Assembly: GCA_035317605.1 (NCBI GenBank)
Contig: DATHGT010000144.1
Location: 1-10,525 of the forward strand
Length of the DNA stretch: 10,525 bases
Direction: 5' to 3'
From: DATHGT01 sp035317605
GTDB lineage: Bacteria; Methylomirabilota; Methylomirabilia; Rokubacteriales; CSP1-6
This document shows, piece after piece, positions 1 through 6,201 of the stretch (position 1 is the first letter of the stretch; every line of letters begins with the position of its first letter). Position numbers and translations under genes: made by a program. The notes beneath the pieces were generated by a model. The model saw nothing but the letters and a program-made list of their open reading frames with translations. It was not told where the DNA came from and made no database searches.

Positions 1-443
1 GCCATCGGCTTCACCATGTCGAGCCGGACGCGGACCAGCTCGCTGGGCCGGCTCTCGGTGATCGTCGCGCGCCAAAAACGCCCTTCGTCTGGGCGCCGTT
101 GATGATGCTGGGGGCCTCCAAAAAACACTGTCTCCCTGTGGTCGTCGACCCGGGCCTGTTCGGCGACGATCACGACACCCGAGTTGAGAAGCGCAAAGTC
201 GTTCTTGTTGTTCTCGAGCGTGCGCCTGATCGCGAGATTGACAAGGGTGGACTTTCGTTTCAGTCCTTCCTCGTCGCGGCCGAGAAAGCCGCGAACGTTT
301 TCATGGGTGTCGATTCCGAAAATGCTCTCGGCGGGCGCCACACCACAATATCGGCGTCGTCCTTGCGCCTGGTCCTCGGGAGATACAACAGTCCGAAGCG
401 AGTGGTAGGTAAACGGGATCGAGGAAGTGTCTACGCGTGCCAT
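1..443 (-). CDS. AIPR-family (abortive infection phage resistance) protein, N-terminal part, with two apparent compensating frameshifts
   Basis: Reading the minus strand from the ATG at 443-441 gives 147 codons without a stop to the window edge, so the C-terminal part is missing. A good Shine-Dalgarno sequence (AGGAG, complement of 450-454) lies 6 nt before the ATG. The translation has AIPR-family landmarks: ENVRGFLG near residues 48-55, then an N-x-x-I-R-R-T-L stretch (69-76), then FALLNSGVVIVAE (83-95). The family hallmark, PSIINGAQT, is present at 86-112 but one frame off. Removing one T from the run at 120-125 and adding one to the run at 74-78 places it in frame and restores the flanking frame. 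AIPR proteins are linked to phage abortive infection; the biochemical activity is not visible here. Sequencing error at homopolymers, or a real pair of compensating indels, would both explain it. The family call is fairly secure; whether the product is functional is uncertain. Confidence 0.72.
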   Translation of the reverse strand, partial: MARVDTSSIPFTYHSLRTVVSPEDQAQGRRRYCGVAPAESIFGIDTHENVRGFLGRDEEGLKRKSTLVNLAIRRTLENNKNDFALLNSGVVIVAEQARVDDHRETVFFGGPQHHQRRPDEGRFWRATITESRPSELVRVRLDMVKPM

Positions 444-838
444 GGCGGGCTCCTATCCTTTCGAGCCACCATTATTTGGGTCGCGGTAAGCTTGACCGAA
501 CCCCCAAGTGGACTCGAACGCGTGGACGGCACCATAGTCTGCAAAACAAACCAACCCGCCGACAACAAGCACGCTGTCTTCACCGCCTGTCCGTAGGTAT
601 TTCCTGTGTCCAACGGCGCCGGATCCCCTTCGCCCCGCCGGCGACCACGCCTCCGAACCAAGCCGGCGCGACTGGAGTTGATCACGCGAGTTTCGCCGGG
701 CACGCTCAAGCCCGCCCCGAGAAAACCTCGACCCGCTGGTGGCGATGCCGTCGAAATAGGAGCCGGCGCCGCCCGAGCCCTTTTGAGAGCGAGTTCGCCC
801 TTGCGCCGATCGTATATACGATTGTAGTCTTATCTGGC
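444..838. other. 395-bp stretch between divergent AIPR and brnTA genes without a confident gene
   Basis: Both strands are open over parts of this stretch but none of the translations resembles a family I know. The plus-strand frame leading into brnT is arginine/proline-rich and looks like non-coding GC-rich DNA. On the minus strand a frame ending in TAG at 455-453 has reasonable codon usage in its last 45 codons, and that stop sits directly on the AGGAG of the AIPR gene, as in a translationally coupled operon. It has no clear start: its only ATG, at 914, lies inside brnT on the opposite strand. A second minus frame (709-431) overlaps the AIPR start. No tRNA or repeat array was found. Promoters for both flanking genes must lie here. 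Confidence 0.5.
809..822. promoter_or_regulatory. Perfect 14-bp palindrome upstream of brnT, probable BrnA operator over the promoter
   Basis: ATCGTATATACGAT equals its own reverse complement and ends 16 nt before the chosen brnT start. BrnA antitoxins have a ribbon-helix-helix DNA-binding fold and BrnTA operons are autoregulated, so an AT-rich palindrome here is the expected operator. Its right half contains TACGAT (817-822), a plausible -10 box, with a weak TTCGCC (794-799) 17 nt upstream. That would start transcription near 829 and leave a very short leader. The palindrome is seen; operator and promoter roles are inferred. Confidence 0.55.
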
Positions 839-1132
839 GTGCGCTTCTCATGGGATCCGAAGAAGAGCGAGGCGAACCTGGCCGCCCGCGGCTTCGATTT
901 CGAATTCGCCGCACTGATCTTCGAGCGGGTCACGCTGGAGAGAATGGACGACCGTCGGGACTACGGCGAGCGACGCGTGCTGGCAATTGGCTTGGCCCAG
1001 GGACTTTACCTGACGGTCGCCTACACTGACCGCGGCAACCCCGAGGGAGAGACTGAGCGCCGCATCATTTCGGCGCGAAGGAGCAATCGCCGTGAACGGA
1101 AAGCGTACCGCGAAGCGATCGCGCAGAGCTGA
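839..1132 (+). CDS. brnT: BrnT family type II toxin (ribonuclease)
   Basis: The 97-aa product, read from GTG at 839, matches the BrnT pattern along its length: VRFSWDPKKSEANLAARGFDF at the N-terminus (F-x-W-D-x-x-K then N-L), a D-x-R-x-x-Y-G-E-R-R stretch (39-46), a central strand pair LAIGLAQGLYLTVAYTD, and the C-terminal RIISARRSNRRERKAY signature (75-90). Known BrnT proteins are RelE/barnase-fold RNases that reduce translation until bound by BrnA. The usual K-H-G of the first helix is A-R-G here, as in the RG-type subgroup I recall. The frame stays open upstream, but family alignment fixes the start just before F-S-W-D. No Shine-Dalgarno precedes it, which fits a very short leader. The last 41 nt overlap brnA, implying translational coupling. 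Intact and probably functional. Confidence 0.9.
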   Translation: MRFSWDPKKSEANLAARGFDFEFAALIFERVTLERMDDRRDYGERRVLAIGLAQGLYLTVAYTDRGNPEGETERRIISARRSNRRERKAYREAIAQS

Positions 1133-1436
1133 GGCTGCTCGTCAGGGCCGAGCGGATCTCGCTCGGCTGCGGAAGGTCACCGAGCGAGAGATCGAGCGCA
1201 CCTCGCCGCCCGAGCTGGCGGGCTTGCCGGCAGATTTCTGGAATGAGGCGGACCTCGTCGTTCCACCGCCCAAGCAAGCGATCTCGCTGCGTATTGATCA
1301 GGATGTGTTGGCCTGGTTCAAGGGGCAAGGCCCGCGTTATCAGACGAAGATGAACGCGGTGCTCCGAACCTACGTCAGCCGCGCGAAGACGGACGTGAAA
1401 GACCGTCGAGCATCGGGCAAGCAGCGGAGCGCGTGA
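1092..1436 (+). CDS. brnA: BrnA family antitoxin
   Basis: The 114-aa product starts at GTG 1092, 8 nt after a strong AAGGAG (1078-1083) that lies inside brnT and decides this start. Residues 1-35 are basic and helical. The middle (about 38-60) has the acidic/hydrophobic segment that ends in PPP. Residues 61-95 carry the BrnA signature: K-x-x-I-S-L-R-I-D-x-D-V-L-A-W-F-K-G-Q-G, then YQTKMNAVLRTYV. This is the ribbon-helix-helix region that binds DNA as a dimer, while other parts neutralise BrnT. Gene order toxin first, antitoxin second, with overlap, is normal for brnTA. A better ribosome site for the antitoxin than for the toxin would favour excess antitoxin. It is expected to repress its own operon through the palindrome at 809-822. 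The lysine/arginine-rich tail after residue 96 is an extension of no known role. Confidence 0.9.
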   Translation: MNGKRTAKRSRRAEAARQGRADLARLRKVTEREIERTSPPELAGLPADFWNEADLVVPPPKQAISLRIDQDVLAWFKGQGPRYQTKMNAVLRTYVSRAKTDVKDRRASGKQRSA

Positions 1437-1487
1437 CCCGCCTCTGGCCTTCGCCCGGAGCGTGAACGGATCACAAGATCGAACATC

Positions 1488-1517
1488 GAGCGCGCTCGAG
1501 TCGAAAGAGACCGTCAT
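1488..1517 (-). pseudogene. Remnant of a VapC/PIN-domain toxin gene (first ten codons)
   Basis: The ATG at 1517-1515 overlaps the stop of the Phd-type antitoxin in an ATGA junction, the standard arrangement for a toxin following its antitoxin. The first ten residues, MTVSFDSSAL, match the start of PIN-domain toxins (strand plus D-x-S-A-L, the Asp being the first metal ligand). After that the frame stays open to 1065 but loses all resemblance: it runs through spacer and then antisense to brnA. The toxin body is therefore gone. The call rests on a short motif plus gene position, so moderate confidence. Confidence 0.5.
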
Positions 1518-1765
1518 CGGTTGCCGCGATCGGCGACGAGCTGTTGGCTCGGCGGCGGAGTGAGGTGTCGCGGCCCTAGCACCCTTCGCGCCCGGGCATC
1601 GAGGTCCGGCCACGCCTGGGCACGGAGGGGCCGCGCGGGGACGAGTCGCGCGACCGGGCGGCCGCGACGCGTGATCTCCAGAGACTCCCCTTTCTCGACG
1701 CGGTCCAGAATCGCGCGAATCTCGCGCTGCAGCTCGCGGACGGACACGGCTTTCATGTCGTACAT
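1514..1765 (-). CDS. Phd/YefM-type antitoxin, apparently orphaned
   Basis: The 83-aa product begins MYDMKAVSVRELQREIRAIL and continues with D-R-V-E-K-G-E-S-L-E-I-T-R-R-G-R-P-V-A-R-L-V-P, the classic Phd/YefM N-terminal domain: a short strand, helix, then an E-x-x-x-I-T-R-x-G-x-P-V-A hairpin. This domain binds operator DNA. The C-terminal 40 residues are proline/arginine-rich and would wrap the toxin. Start may be ATG 1765 or ATG 1756 (MKAVSV); neither has a strong ribosome site. The frame is open upstream to 2089, but those codons lie antisense to nothing recognisable and overlap the next gene, so I exclude them. The cognate toxin should follow on the same strand; only about ten codons of it are left. 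An orphan Phd could still act as a repressor or neutralise a toxin elsewhere. Confidence 0.85.
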   Translation of the reverse strand: MYDMKAVSVRELQREIRAILDRVEKGESLEITRRGRPVARLVPARPLRAQAWPDLDARARRVLGPRHLTPPPSQQLVADRGNR

Positions 1766-1851
1766 GATGCACTCGCGGGCGGCGACGGCGTAGAGCGGCA
1801 CCAACGAGCCTGAGCGTCGGTTTCTGGAGCGGGGCTGCGGGAGGTCGCCGG

Positions 1852-1870
1852 CTGACCGCCAGGGGGTCAG
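1852..1870. terminator. Small hairpin at the end of the pectate-lyase-like gene
   Basis: CTGACC (1852-1857) and GGTCAG (1865-1870) form a 6-bp stem with a 7-nt loop that includes the stop codon of the minus-strand gene. No T-run follows on either strand, so intrinsic termination is doubtful. Confidence 0.25.
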
Positions 1871-2781
1871 AGGTACTCCCCGCTGCCTGGCCCCTCGTAC
1901 ACGACCTCGGCTTCGCCGTAGAACGCGTTGGCCACCAGGGCCGACTGGTCGGCGGCCTGATGCAAGAGGACGTGATATTTCCCCTGTCGTTCGAAATGGT
2001 TGAAGCCGACCAGATTCGCGGTCCCGAACGATTCGACGCCGATGTCCCACCCTTCGATCACGTTGCTGATCGCGGAATTCCCCGCGCAATCGGGACTCAT
2101 GAAGATGGCTTGCGAGGGGTAGGGCTGAACGACTCGAGGACCGGGCCCGAAGAAGGTGCTGCCCTTGATGCTCGAGCCGGTGACCTGACCCTGAAAGTCG
2201 ACGCCCAGGAACAGACCCAGGAACTGGGAGTCGTTGATACGCACTCCGGTGGAGTAGACCGTGGTGAAGAATTGAATCCCGATCGTCCGGTTCGATGCTC
2301 CCTGGGCCGAGTCGAGGGCTACCACCCGCACGCGATCGATGGAGATGTTCCGGGCCTCGTGAATCCAGAGGGCGCGCACGTTCGCGTGACCGAGCTCGAA
2401 CCCCAGGTCGGCGATGTGGAGAGAGTCACACGTCGTGGTGATGGGAAAGGGCCCCACCCGGAACAGAAAGGCCGTTTCATTCGGGTCGCCGATCGCGCTC
2501 CGGATGATCGACGCGAGACGATTGTCACCGCGCACGGTGAGCGCGCATCGCGTCAGGACGAGCGTGGCCGTGATGCGATAGGTCCCCTTCGGCACGTAGA
2601 CGGATGAGGCGGGCGCGTTGAGCGCGGCCTGAAACGCGGCCGTGTCATCGGCCATCCCGTCCCCGACGGCGCCGAACGACTTGACGTCGACGACCTGGCC
2701 GAGGGCCGGCGCCGCCGCCGCGCACACCAGCGATGCCAGCAACAGGGGGATTCCCCAGAACGTCCGTTTCAGCGATGACAT
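1867..2781 (-). CDS. Secreted pectate lyase superfamily (right-handed beta-helix) protein
   Basis: The 304-aa product starts at ATG 2781 with AAGGAGG (complement of 2786-2792) 4 nt upstream. The upstream in-frame codons to 2982 cover the intergenic hairpins and part of the neighbour and are excluded. Residues 1-29 are a signal peptide: basic start, hydrophobic IPLLLASLVCAAAA, then a cleavage region near ALGQ. Residues 31-75 carry the Pectate_lyase_3 / glycosyl hydrolase 28-like entry motif: VDVKSFGAVGDGMADDTAAF, then VYVPKGTYRI. The rest is short valine/isoleucine/asparagine-rich strands typical of parallel beta-helix rungs. Such proteins act outside the cytoplasm on polysaccharides as lyases, hydrolases or epimerases, or bind them; no catalytic residues can be assigned here, so the substrate is unknown. 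It appears to be its own transcription unit after the hairpins at 2825-2888. Confidence 0.82.
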   Translation of the reverse strand: MSSLKRTFWGIPLLLASLVCAAAAPALGQVVDVKSFGAVGDGMADDTAAFQAALNAPASSVYVPKGTYRITATLVLTRCALTVRGDNRLASIIRSAIGDPNETAFLFRVGPFPITTTCDSLHIADLGFELGHANVRALWIHEARNISIDRVRVVALDSAQGASNRTIGIQFFTTVYSTGVRINDSQFLGLFLGVDFQGQVTGSSIKGSTFFGPGPRVVQPYPSQAIFMSPDCAGNSAISNVIEGWDIGVESFGTANLVGFNHFERQGKYHVLLHQAADQSALVANAFYGEAEVVYEGPGSGEYL

Positions 2782-2824
2782 GGAGCCTCCTTGTTCACGC
2801 GCATGGAAGCGACGCCGGATCCAC

Positions 2825-2845
2825 GCACCGGGGCGTGCCCGGTGC
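2825..2845. terminator. Strong GC-rich hairpin between two minus-strand genes
   Basis: GCACCGGG (2825-2832) and CCCGGTGC (2838-2845) are perfect 8-bp arms around a 5-nt loop. It lies between the stop of the 164-aa gene (2879) and the start of the pectate-lyase-like gene (2781). On the minus strand no T-run follows, so it may attenuate, stabilise an mRNA end or work with Rho rather than terminate alone. Confidence 0.4.
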
Positions 2846-2870
2846 TTTCGATCGGCGCTCGTCGACGTCG

Positions 2871-2888
2871 GCCGGCCGTCAGGCCGGC
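2871..2888. terminator. GC hairpin centred on the stop codon of the 164-aa gene
   Basis: GCCGGCC (2871-2877) and GGCCGGC (2882-2888) form a perfect 7-bp stem with a 4-nt loop, GTCA, that contains the TGA of the minus-strand gene. Together with the hairpin at 2825-2845 it forms a tandem pair at the gene's 3' end. No T-run is present. Confidence 0.35.
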
Positions 2889-3373
2889 ATTTCCGGGAGC
2901 CCCTGCAGGGCGCCCCACGTCTGCTGGTCGTGACAGAGCAGCGTGTTGAGATAGGTCGACACGTCCGCGGGCGGATACGCATTGAGGAGCATGGCCACCG
3001 CCGGGCCGAGCTTGGCCGGGTCCGGCGTGGCGTGGCCTTCCTCGATCAGCCCGTTCTCGTGGGCCATGCCGAGCGCGTCGAGGAACGCGCCCATCATCGG
3101 CCGCTGCTCGGCCAGGTGGTAGAGCACGAGCAGGCGCGTGGCCACGTCGTCGGGCAGCGTGGGTACGCGCGCGAGGTGGCGCGCCCGGCCCTCGGAATCG
3201 AGACCGGCGATGGTCTTGGGGCGGAACTTGTTGTGTTTGGCGATCAGCTGGACGGCCTGCGCCTGATCGGCGGCGATGGTCTCGTCCCCCCAGAAGGCGA
3301 GCGCGGCGCGATGCCGCTGCTCGAAGGTCATCTGTTTCCACACCCGTCCGGCGGTCGGCGTCATGTCGGTCAT
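2879..3373 (-). CDS. Conserved-looking protein of unknown function, 164 aa
   Basis: I do not recognise this protein. From ATG 3373 it begins MTDMTPTAGRVWKQMTFEQR; a second ATG at 3364 and an upstream one at 3412 are possible, and no clear ribosome site decides between them. It has no signal peptide or membrane segment and is mostly helical by composition: WKQMTFEQRHRAALAFWGDE, then a basic H-N-K-F-R-P-K-T-I segment, then helices around LPDDVATRLLVLYHLAEQRP and a C-terminal helix rich in Leu and Ala ending PEMPA. Codon usage is GC-rich like its neighbours and reading is uninterrupted, so it is probably a real cytoplasmic protein. It is divergent from the TauD-like gene, with only 53 nt between starts, so the two may share a control region. 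Function cannot be assigned. Confidence 0.72.
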   Translation of the reverse strand: MTDMTPTAGRVWKQMTFEQRHRAALAFWGDETIAADQAQAVQLIAKHNKFRPKTIAGLDSEGRARHLARVPTLPDDVATRLLVLYHLAEQRPMMGAFLDALGMAHENGLIEEGHATPDPAKLGPAVAMLLNAYPPADVSTYLNTLLCHDQQTWGALQGLPEMPA

Positions 3374-3426
3374 CGCTGATATTCTATGCACGGCTCGGCC
3401 ATGAGGCATCACGTCTGGAGGGAACC

Positions 3427-4464
3427 TTGATCACCGTCGAGAACAGGCAGCCCATTCGTGCCCGGAGCGCGTGGCGCCCGGCCGACTTCGCGACCGCGGA
3501 CGCGTACTCGTTCACGCTCACCGGCAGGCACTTCGCCGCCTTCGACCGCGCGCTCGCCCTCAACCGTGACGCCGGCCGCGGCGCCGAAGACGTCACCGCG
3601 CGCGATTTTGCCCTGGACGGCATCGCGGGCGACATCGCCGCCTGGCGGGACGAAGTCCTCCACGGCCGGGGATTCATCGTGCTACGAGAGTTCCCGCGCG
3701 ACCGCTACTCGCCCGACGATCTCGGCATGCTCTTCTTCGGCCTCGGCACCCACTTCGGCCGCGCGGTCTCCCAGAGCTCCATGGGCGATCGGCTCGGCCA
3801 CGTCATCGACGTCGGCGGCAAGGACCGCCGCGAGCGAGCCTACCGGACCAGCCGCGAGCTGACCCTGCACACCGACCGCTGCGACGTGGTCGGCATGCTG
3901 TGCCTGCAGAAGGCGGTCTCCGGCGGGCTCAGCGGCTACGCGAGCGCCCACACCATCTACAACGAGATCCTCGCCACGCGGCCCGAGCTGCTCGACCCGC
4001 TGTTCTCCGGCTTTCGCTATCACCGCCGGGGCGAAGAGCTACCGGGAGAGCCCGTGGTCACGCCGTACAAGGTTCCCGTGCTCTCGGAGAGCGCGGGCGA
4101 GCTGAGCACCGTGTTCCTGCGGGCTTACATCGAGATGGCGGCCAAGGAGCTCGGCGTCCCCCTCGCCGAGCGTGAGGTGGCGGCCCTCGACTCCTTCGAG
4201 GAGGTGGGCCGGCGCGACGACGTGACGCTCAGGTTCATGCTCGAGCCCGGTCACGCCATCTTCTTCAACAACTGCACGCTCCTCCACAACCGCACGAGCT
4301 TCGAGGACGACGGGTGCGAGGGACACCAGCGGCATCTCCTGCGTCTGTGGCTGATGCTGGACGGCCTCCGCCCGCTCACCGCGGACATCCATTCGTACAA
4401 GGGCACCCGGGGCATCCTCGGCCACGAGGGCAGCTCGACGTACTACCGGGGCCACGCGATCTGA
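3427..4464 (+). CDS. TauD/TfdA-family Fe(II)/2-oxoglutarate-dependent dioxygenase
   Basis: The 345-aa product begins with TTG at 3427, fixed by GGAGGG (3417-3422) 4 nt before it. The iron triad is visible: H148-T-D150 in ELTLHTDRCD, and the distal histidine H287 in CTLLHNRTSFED. The 2-oxoglutarate-binding arginine is in the following RHLLRLWL (R302 or, more likely, R306). Other TauD-like traits are GFIVLREFP (82-90), GLGTHFGRAVSQSSMGD (105-121) and AVSGGLSGYASAHTIYNEIL (163-182). These enzymes hydroxylate or cleave small molecules such as sulfonates, aryloxyacetates or betaines, using O2 and 2-oxoglutarate in the cytoplasm. The substrate cannot be read from sequence; there are no sulfonate transporter genes next door to support taurine. 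It converges with the DOPA-dioxygenase-like gene. All key residues are present and the length is slightly above the family norm (about 280-330). Confidence 0.9.
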   Translation: MITVENRQPIRARSAWRPADFATADAYSFTLTGRHFAAFDRALALNRDAGRGAEDVTARDFALDGIAGDIAAWRDEVLHGRGFIVLREFPRDRYSPDDLGMLFFGLGTHFGRAVSQSSMGDRLGHVIDVGGKDRRERAYRTSRELTLHTDRCDVVGMLCLQKAVSGGLSGYASAHTIYNEILATRPELLDPLFSGFRYHRRGEELPGEPVVTPYKVPVLSESAGELSTVFLRAYIEMAAKELGVPLAEREVAALDSFEEVGRRDDVTLRFMLEPGHAIFFNNCTLLHNRTSFEDDGCEGHQRHLLRLWLMLDGLRPLTADIHSYKGTRGILGHEGSSTYYRGHAI

Positions 4465-4470
4465 AGGGCG

Positions 4471-4513
4471 GACCTCGTAGGCGCGGCCCGAGCTACCCCG
4501 TCGGAACGAGGTC
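4471..4513. terminator. Inverted repeat between convergent genes, possible bidirectional terminator
   Basis: GACCTCGT (4471-4478) and ACGAGGTC (4506-4513) are perfect 8-bp arms separated by 27 nt, filling the 47-bp gap between two convergent genes. The large loop and lack of T-runs make a terminator role only tentative. Confidence 0.3.
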
Positions 4514-4895
4514 AGGCGCTCGGCAGGAGCTCGGGGCGGTAGTTGCGCCGGAGCGTGTGGAGCTTCAGCGGCACCGGGGTGCCCAGCCACATCGCGTAGA
4601 TGCTGTGGTCGTCTACGGAGTCGTCGCTCAGGGGGTGGACCAGCACGTCGAGGCCCTCGCGGTGAAACATCAGCCACTCGACGACGGGCTGGAACTGGTC
4701 GGGCTTGAAGATGACCTGGACGTTCGAGACCGGGTGCGGGCCGATCGGCTCGTCGCGGAAGCCGCCGAACTCGACCTGGAACTTCTCGCCGATGACCGCG
4801 CACACGTGCTCGGCGCTCGCGCGGGTCTTCTGGGGATCGTAGTAGATGTGCGCGTGATAGCCCCGGTTCGGGATGGCCTCGGCCGCGTTGGTCAT
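4512..4895 (-). CDS. DOPA 4,5-dioxygenase family protein
   Basis: The 127-aa product starts at ATG 4895 with AAGGAG (complement of 4904-4909) 8 nt upstream. It matches the small DOPA 4,5-dioxygenase family (Dopa_dioxygen) throughout: GYHAHIYYD near residues 12-20, IGPHPVSNVQV (51-61), VVEWLMFHREGLDVLVHPLS (71-90) and a D-D-H (95-97) followed by M-W-L-G. The conserved histidines H14, H16, H54, H87 and H97 are the probable metal-ligand and catalytic set. Fungal members extradiol-cleave L-DOPA in betalain-type pigment synthesis. Bacterial members are widespread and mostly have unknown aromatic substrates, so the exact catechol is not assignable. It is the last gene of the minus-strand run after the SGNH hydrolase (49-nt gap). 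Length is normal for the family (about 110-130). Confidence 0.88.
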   Translation of the reverse strand: MTNAAEAIPNRGYHAHIYYDPQKTRASAEHVCAVIGEKFQVEFGGFRDEPIGPHPVSNVQVIFKPDQFQPVVEWLMFHREGLDVLVHPLSDDSVDDHSIYAMWLGTPVPLKLHTLRRNYRPELLPSA

Positions 4896-4944
4896 GGTGC
4901 ATGCTCCTTCCCGGCTCGTTCGGTCAGGGTCACATCATAAGCCA

Positions 4945-6192
4945 TCAGCTGGACTTCCTGAACGCGCGCCGGTGGGCCAGGATCGTCCGCCCGACCTGCT
5001 CGGCCTTGAACGATCGCCCCGCCTCGTCGACATGGCCGAGGTCGCGAAAGGTGGCTTCCATCGTCCCCGTCATCGTGCGATCGAGATCGACGAACAGGAT
5101 CTGCCCGGCATATTTCGCGGCCAGCTCTCGCAGAATCTCGTTGACTTGGTCGATGTGCCTGGCCCCGTAGAAGTGCGCCTTGGCGGGATCGCGGCTGCGA
5201 GGCATGGTCAAGAGGACGACGGTGATGTCCCGCGCGCGCGCCACCTCGATCACGGTCTCGACGTTGCGGCGGAAGGGCCTGAGCTCGTCGAGGTTGTCGA
5301 AGCCGCCGACGTACCGGTGCGGCCGCTCGAGCGCGTGGTCGAGAAAGGCCCAGTCGGGGGGGCCGAATCTGATCTTGAGGCCGCGATAGACGACGCTCGT
5401 CCACACGAGATATCGGTCGGGAACGAAAGCCGGCGGCTCGAAGACCTTCAGGGCATGGGCGTAATCCCCGCGGAAGTCGGGACCGCTCTGCCGCATCCTC
5501 ACGTCGTTCCAGCCGTCGTGGACGACCACGTAGTCCGGCCGGAAGTCGACCACGTTCAGCACGAAGTTCACGAGGGAGTGCGCCGAGGTCCAATAGGCCA
5601 TGCCGAAGTTGAGGACTTCGTACCGCTCGGTGCCGTCTCCGGCCTGGCGGTTGAGGAAGGCTTCCATGAGGGCCGGGTACCCGTCGGCCGTGGTCGAGCC
5701 GCCCAGCGCGGCGATCCGGACAACCGCGGGCGGCTTGTCGCGGGTGAAATCGCCGCCGATGAAGCCGAGGTTGTTGAAGGGCGAGAGATTGCCGAGCGCC
5801 TTGTTCCCCGTCAGCGCCGCCGACGGCTTGCCGGTGAATTGCAGGAACGGGTGGCCCTGGTATGCGAAGAGGTCGTTGTAGGTCATGTCGCTCCACCGGC
5901 GCAGTTCCAGCTGGCGCTGGGGAGCGAAGAGTCGGATGCCCGCCCGCGCTCCCAGCTCGACGCTGGTCACGATGAGCACGTTGAACAGGATGAAGGAGAC
6001 CGCCAACGGTCTCCACCGACCGAACCGACCGTACAGTCCCGCCGACATCAGTCCGACCGAAGCCGCCCAGAGCCAGGGCCGCTCCCGGTCGAGCAACCGG
6101 AGCATCGAGAACGCGCGATCGAAGATCGGCGGCGCGAGGAGAACACCGATCACCATCGCGTAGGCCGCGATGAGCGTGCGCCAGGCGGTCAC
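4945..6192 (-). CDS. Membrane-anchored SGNH/GDSL-family hydrolase
   Basis: The 415-aa product begins GTG at 6192, only 9 nt after the stop of the aminotransferase gene, suggesting coupled translation; no strong ribosome site is seen. Residues 5-24, about 40-55 and 63-82 are hydrophobic and probably span the membrane, placing the rest outside the cytoplasm. The catalytic domain has the SGNH blocks: A-L-G-G-S-T-T with nucleophile S166, NFGM (G197), HDGWNDV (N229) and D384-L-G-H387 with VDEAG following. Members are esterases or acetyl-hydrolases that trim acyl groups from exopolysaccharides, lipids or cell-wall sugars. Multi-span N-terminus plus GGST and H-D-G-x-N-D is the style seen near polysaccharide loci, though none is visible here. 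All blocks are intact, so it is probably active; substrate unknown. A long antisense frame covering this gene is a GC-rich shadow. Confidence 0.87.
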   Translation of the reverse strand: MTAWRTLIAAYAMVIGVLLAPPIFDRAFSMLRLLDRERPWLWAASVGLMSAGLYGRFGRWRPLAVSFILFNVLIVTSVELGARAGIRLFAPQRQLELRRWSDMTYNDLFAYQGHPFLQFTGKPSAALTGNKALGNLSPFNNLGFIGGDFTRDKPPAVVRIAALGGSTTADGYPALMEAFLNRQAGDGTERYEVLNFGMAYWTSAHSLVNFVLNVVDFRPDYVVVHDGWNDVRMRQSGPDFRGDYAHALKVFEPPAFVPDRYLVWTSVVYRGLKIRFGPPDWAFLDHALERPHRYVGGFDNLDELRPFRRNVETVIEVARARDITVVLLTMPRSRDPAKAHFYGARHIDQVNEILRELAAKYAGQILFVDLDRTMTGTMEATFRDLGHVDEAGRSFKAEQVGRTILAHRRAFRKSS

Positions 6193-6201
6193 TCACCGAG
6201 G

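Noticed and set aside
495..540. Possible tRNA T-arm on the minus strand (sequence like GTTCGAGTCC)
   Set aside because: The flanks do not form the T-stem and no acceptor, D or anticodon stems can be drawn.
437..838. N-terminal extension of BrnT by 134 codons
   Set aside because: The extension is Arg/Pro-rich, unrelated to BrnT, crosses the palindrome, and BrnT family members start at the F-x-W-D-P segment.
1065..1487. VapC-like frame continuing beyond the first ten codons as a 150-aa protein
   Set aside because: After residue 10 there is no PIN-domain pattern, and most of it is antisense to brnA.
1518..2089. Longer version of the Phd-type antitoxin starting near 2089
   Set aside because: Extra residues are low-complexity Arg/Gly text and overlap the end of the pectate-lyase-like gene; the Phd fold begins at the chosen start.
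1960..2607. 215-codon plus-strand frame opposite the pectate-lyase-like gene
   Set aside because: The minus strand has a signal peptide, a ribosome site and the entry motif of the family; the plus frame resembles nothing.
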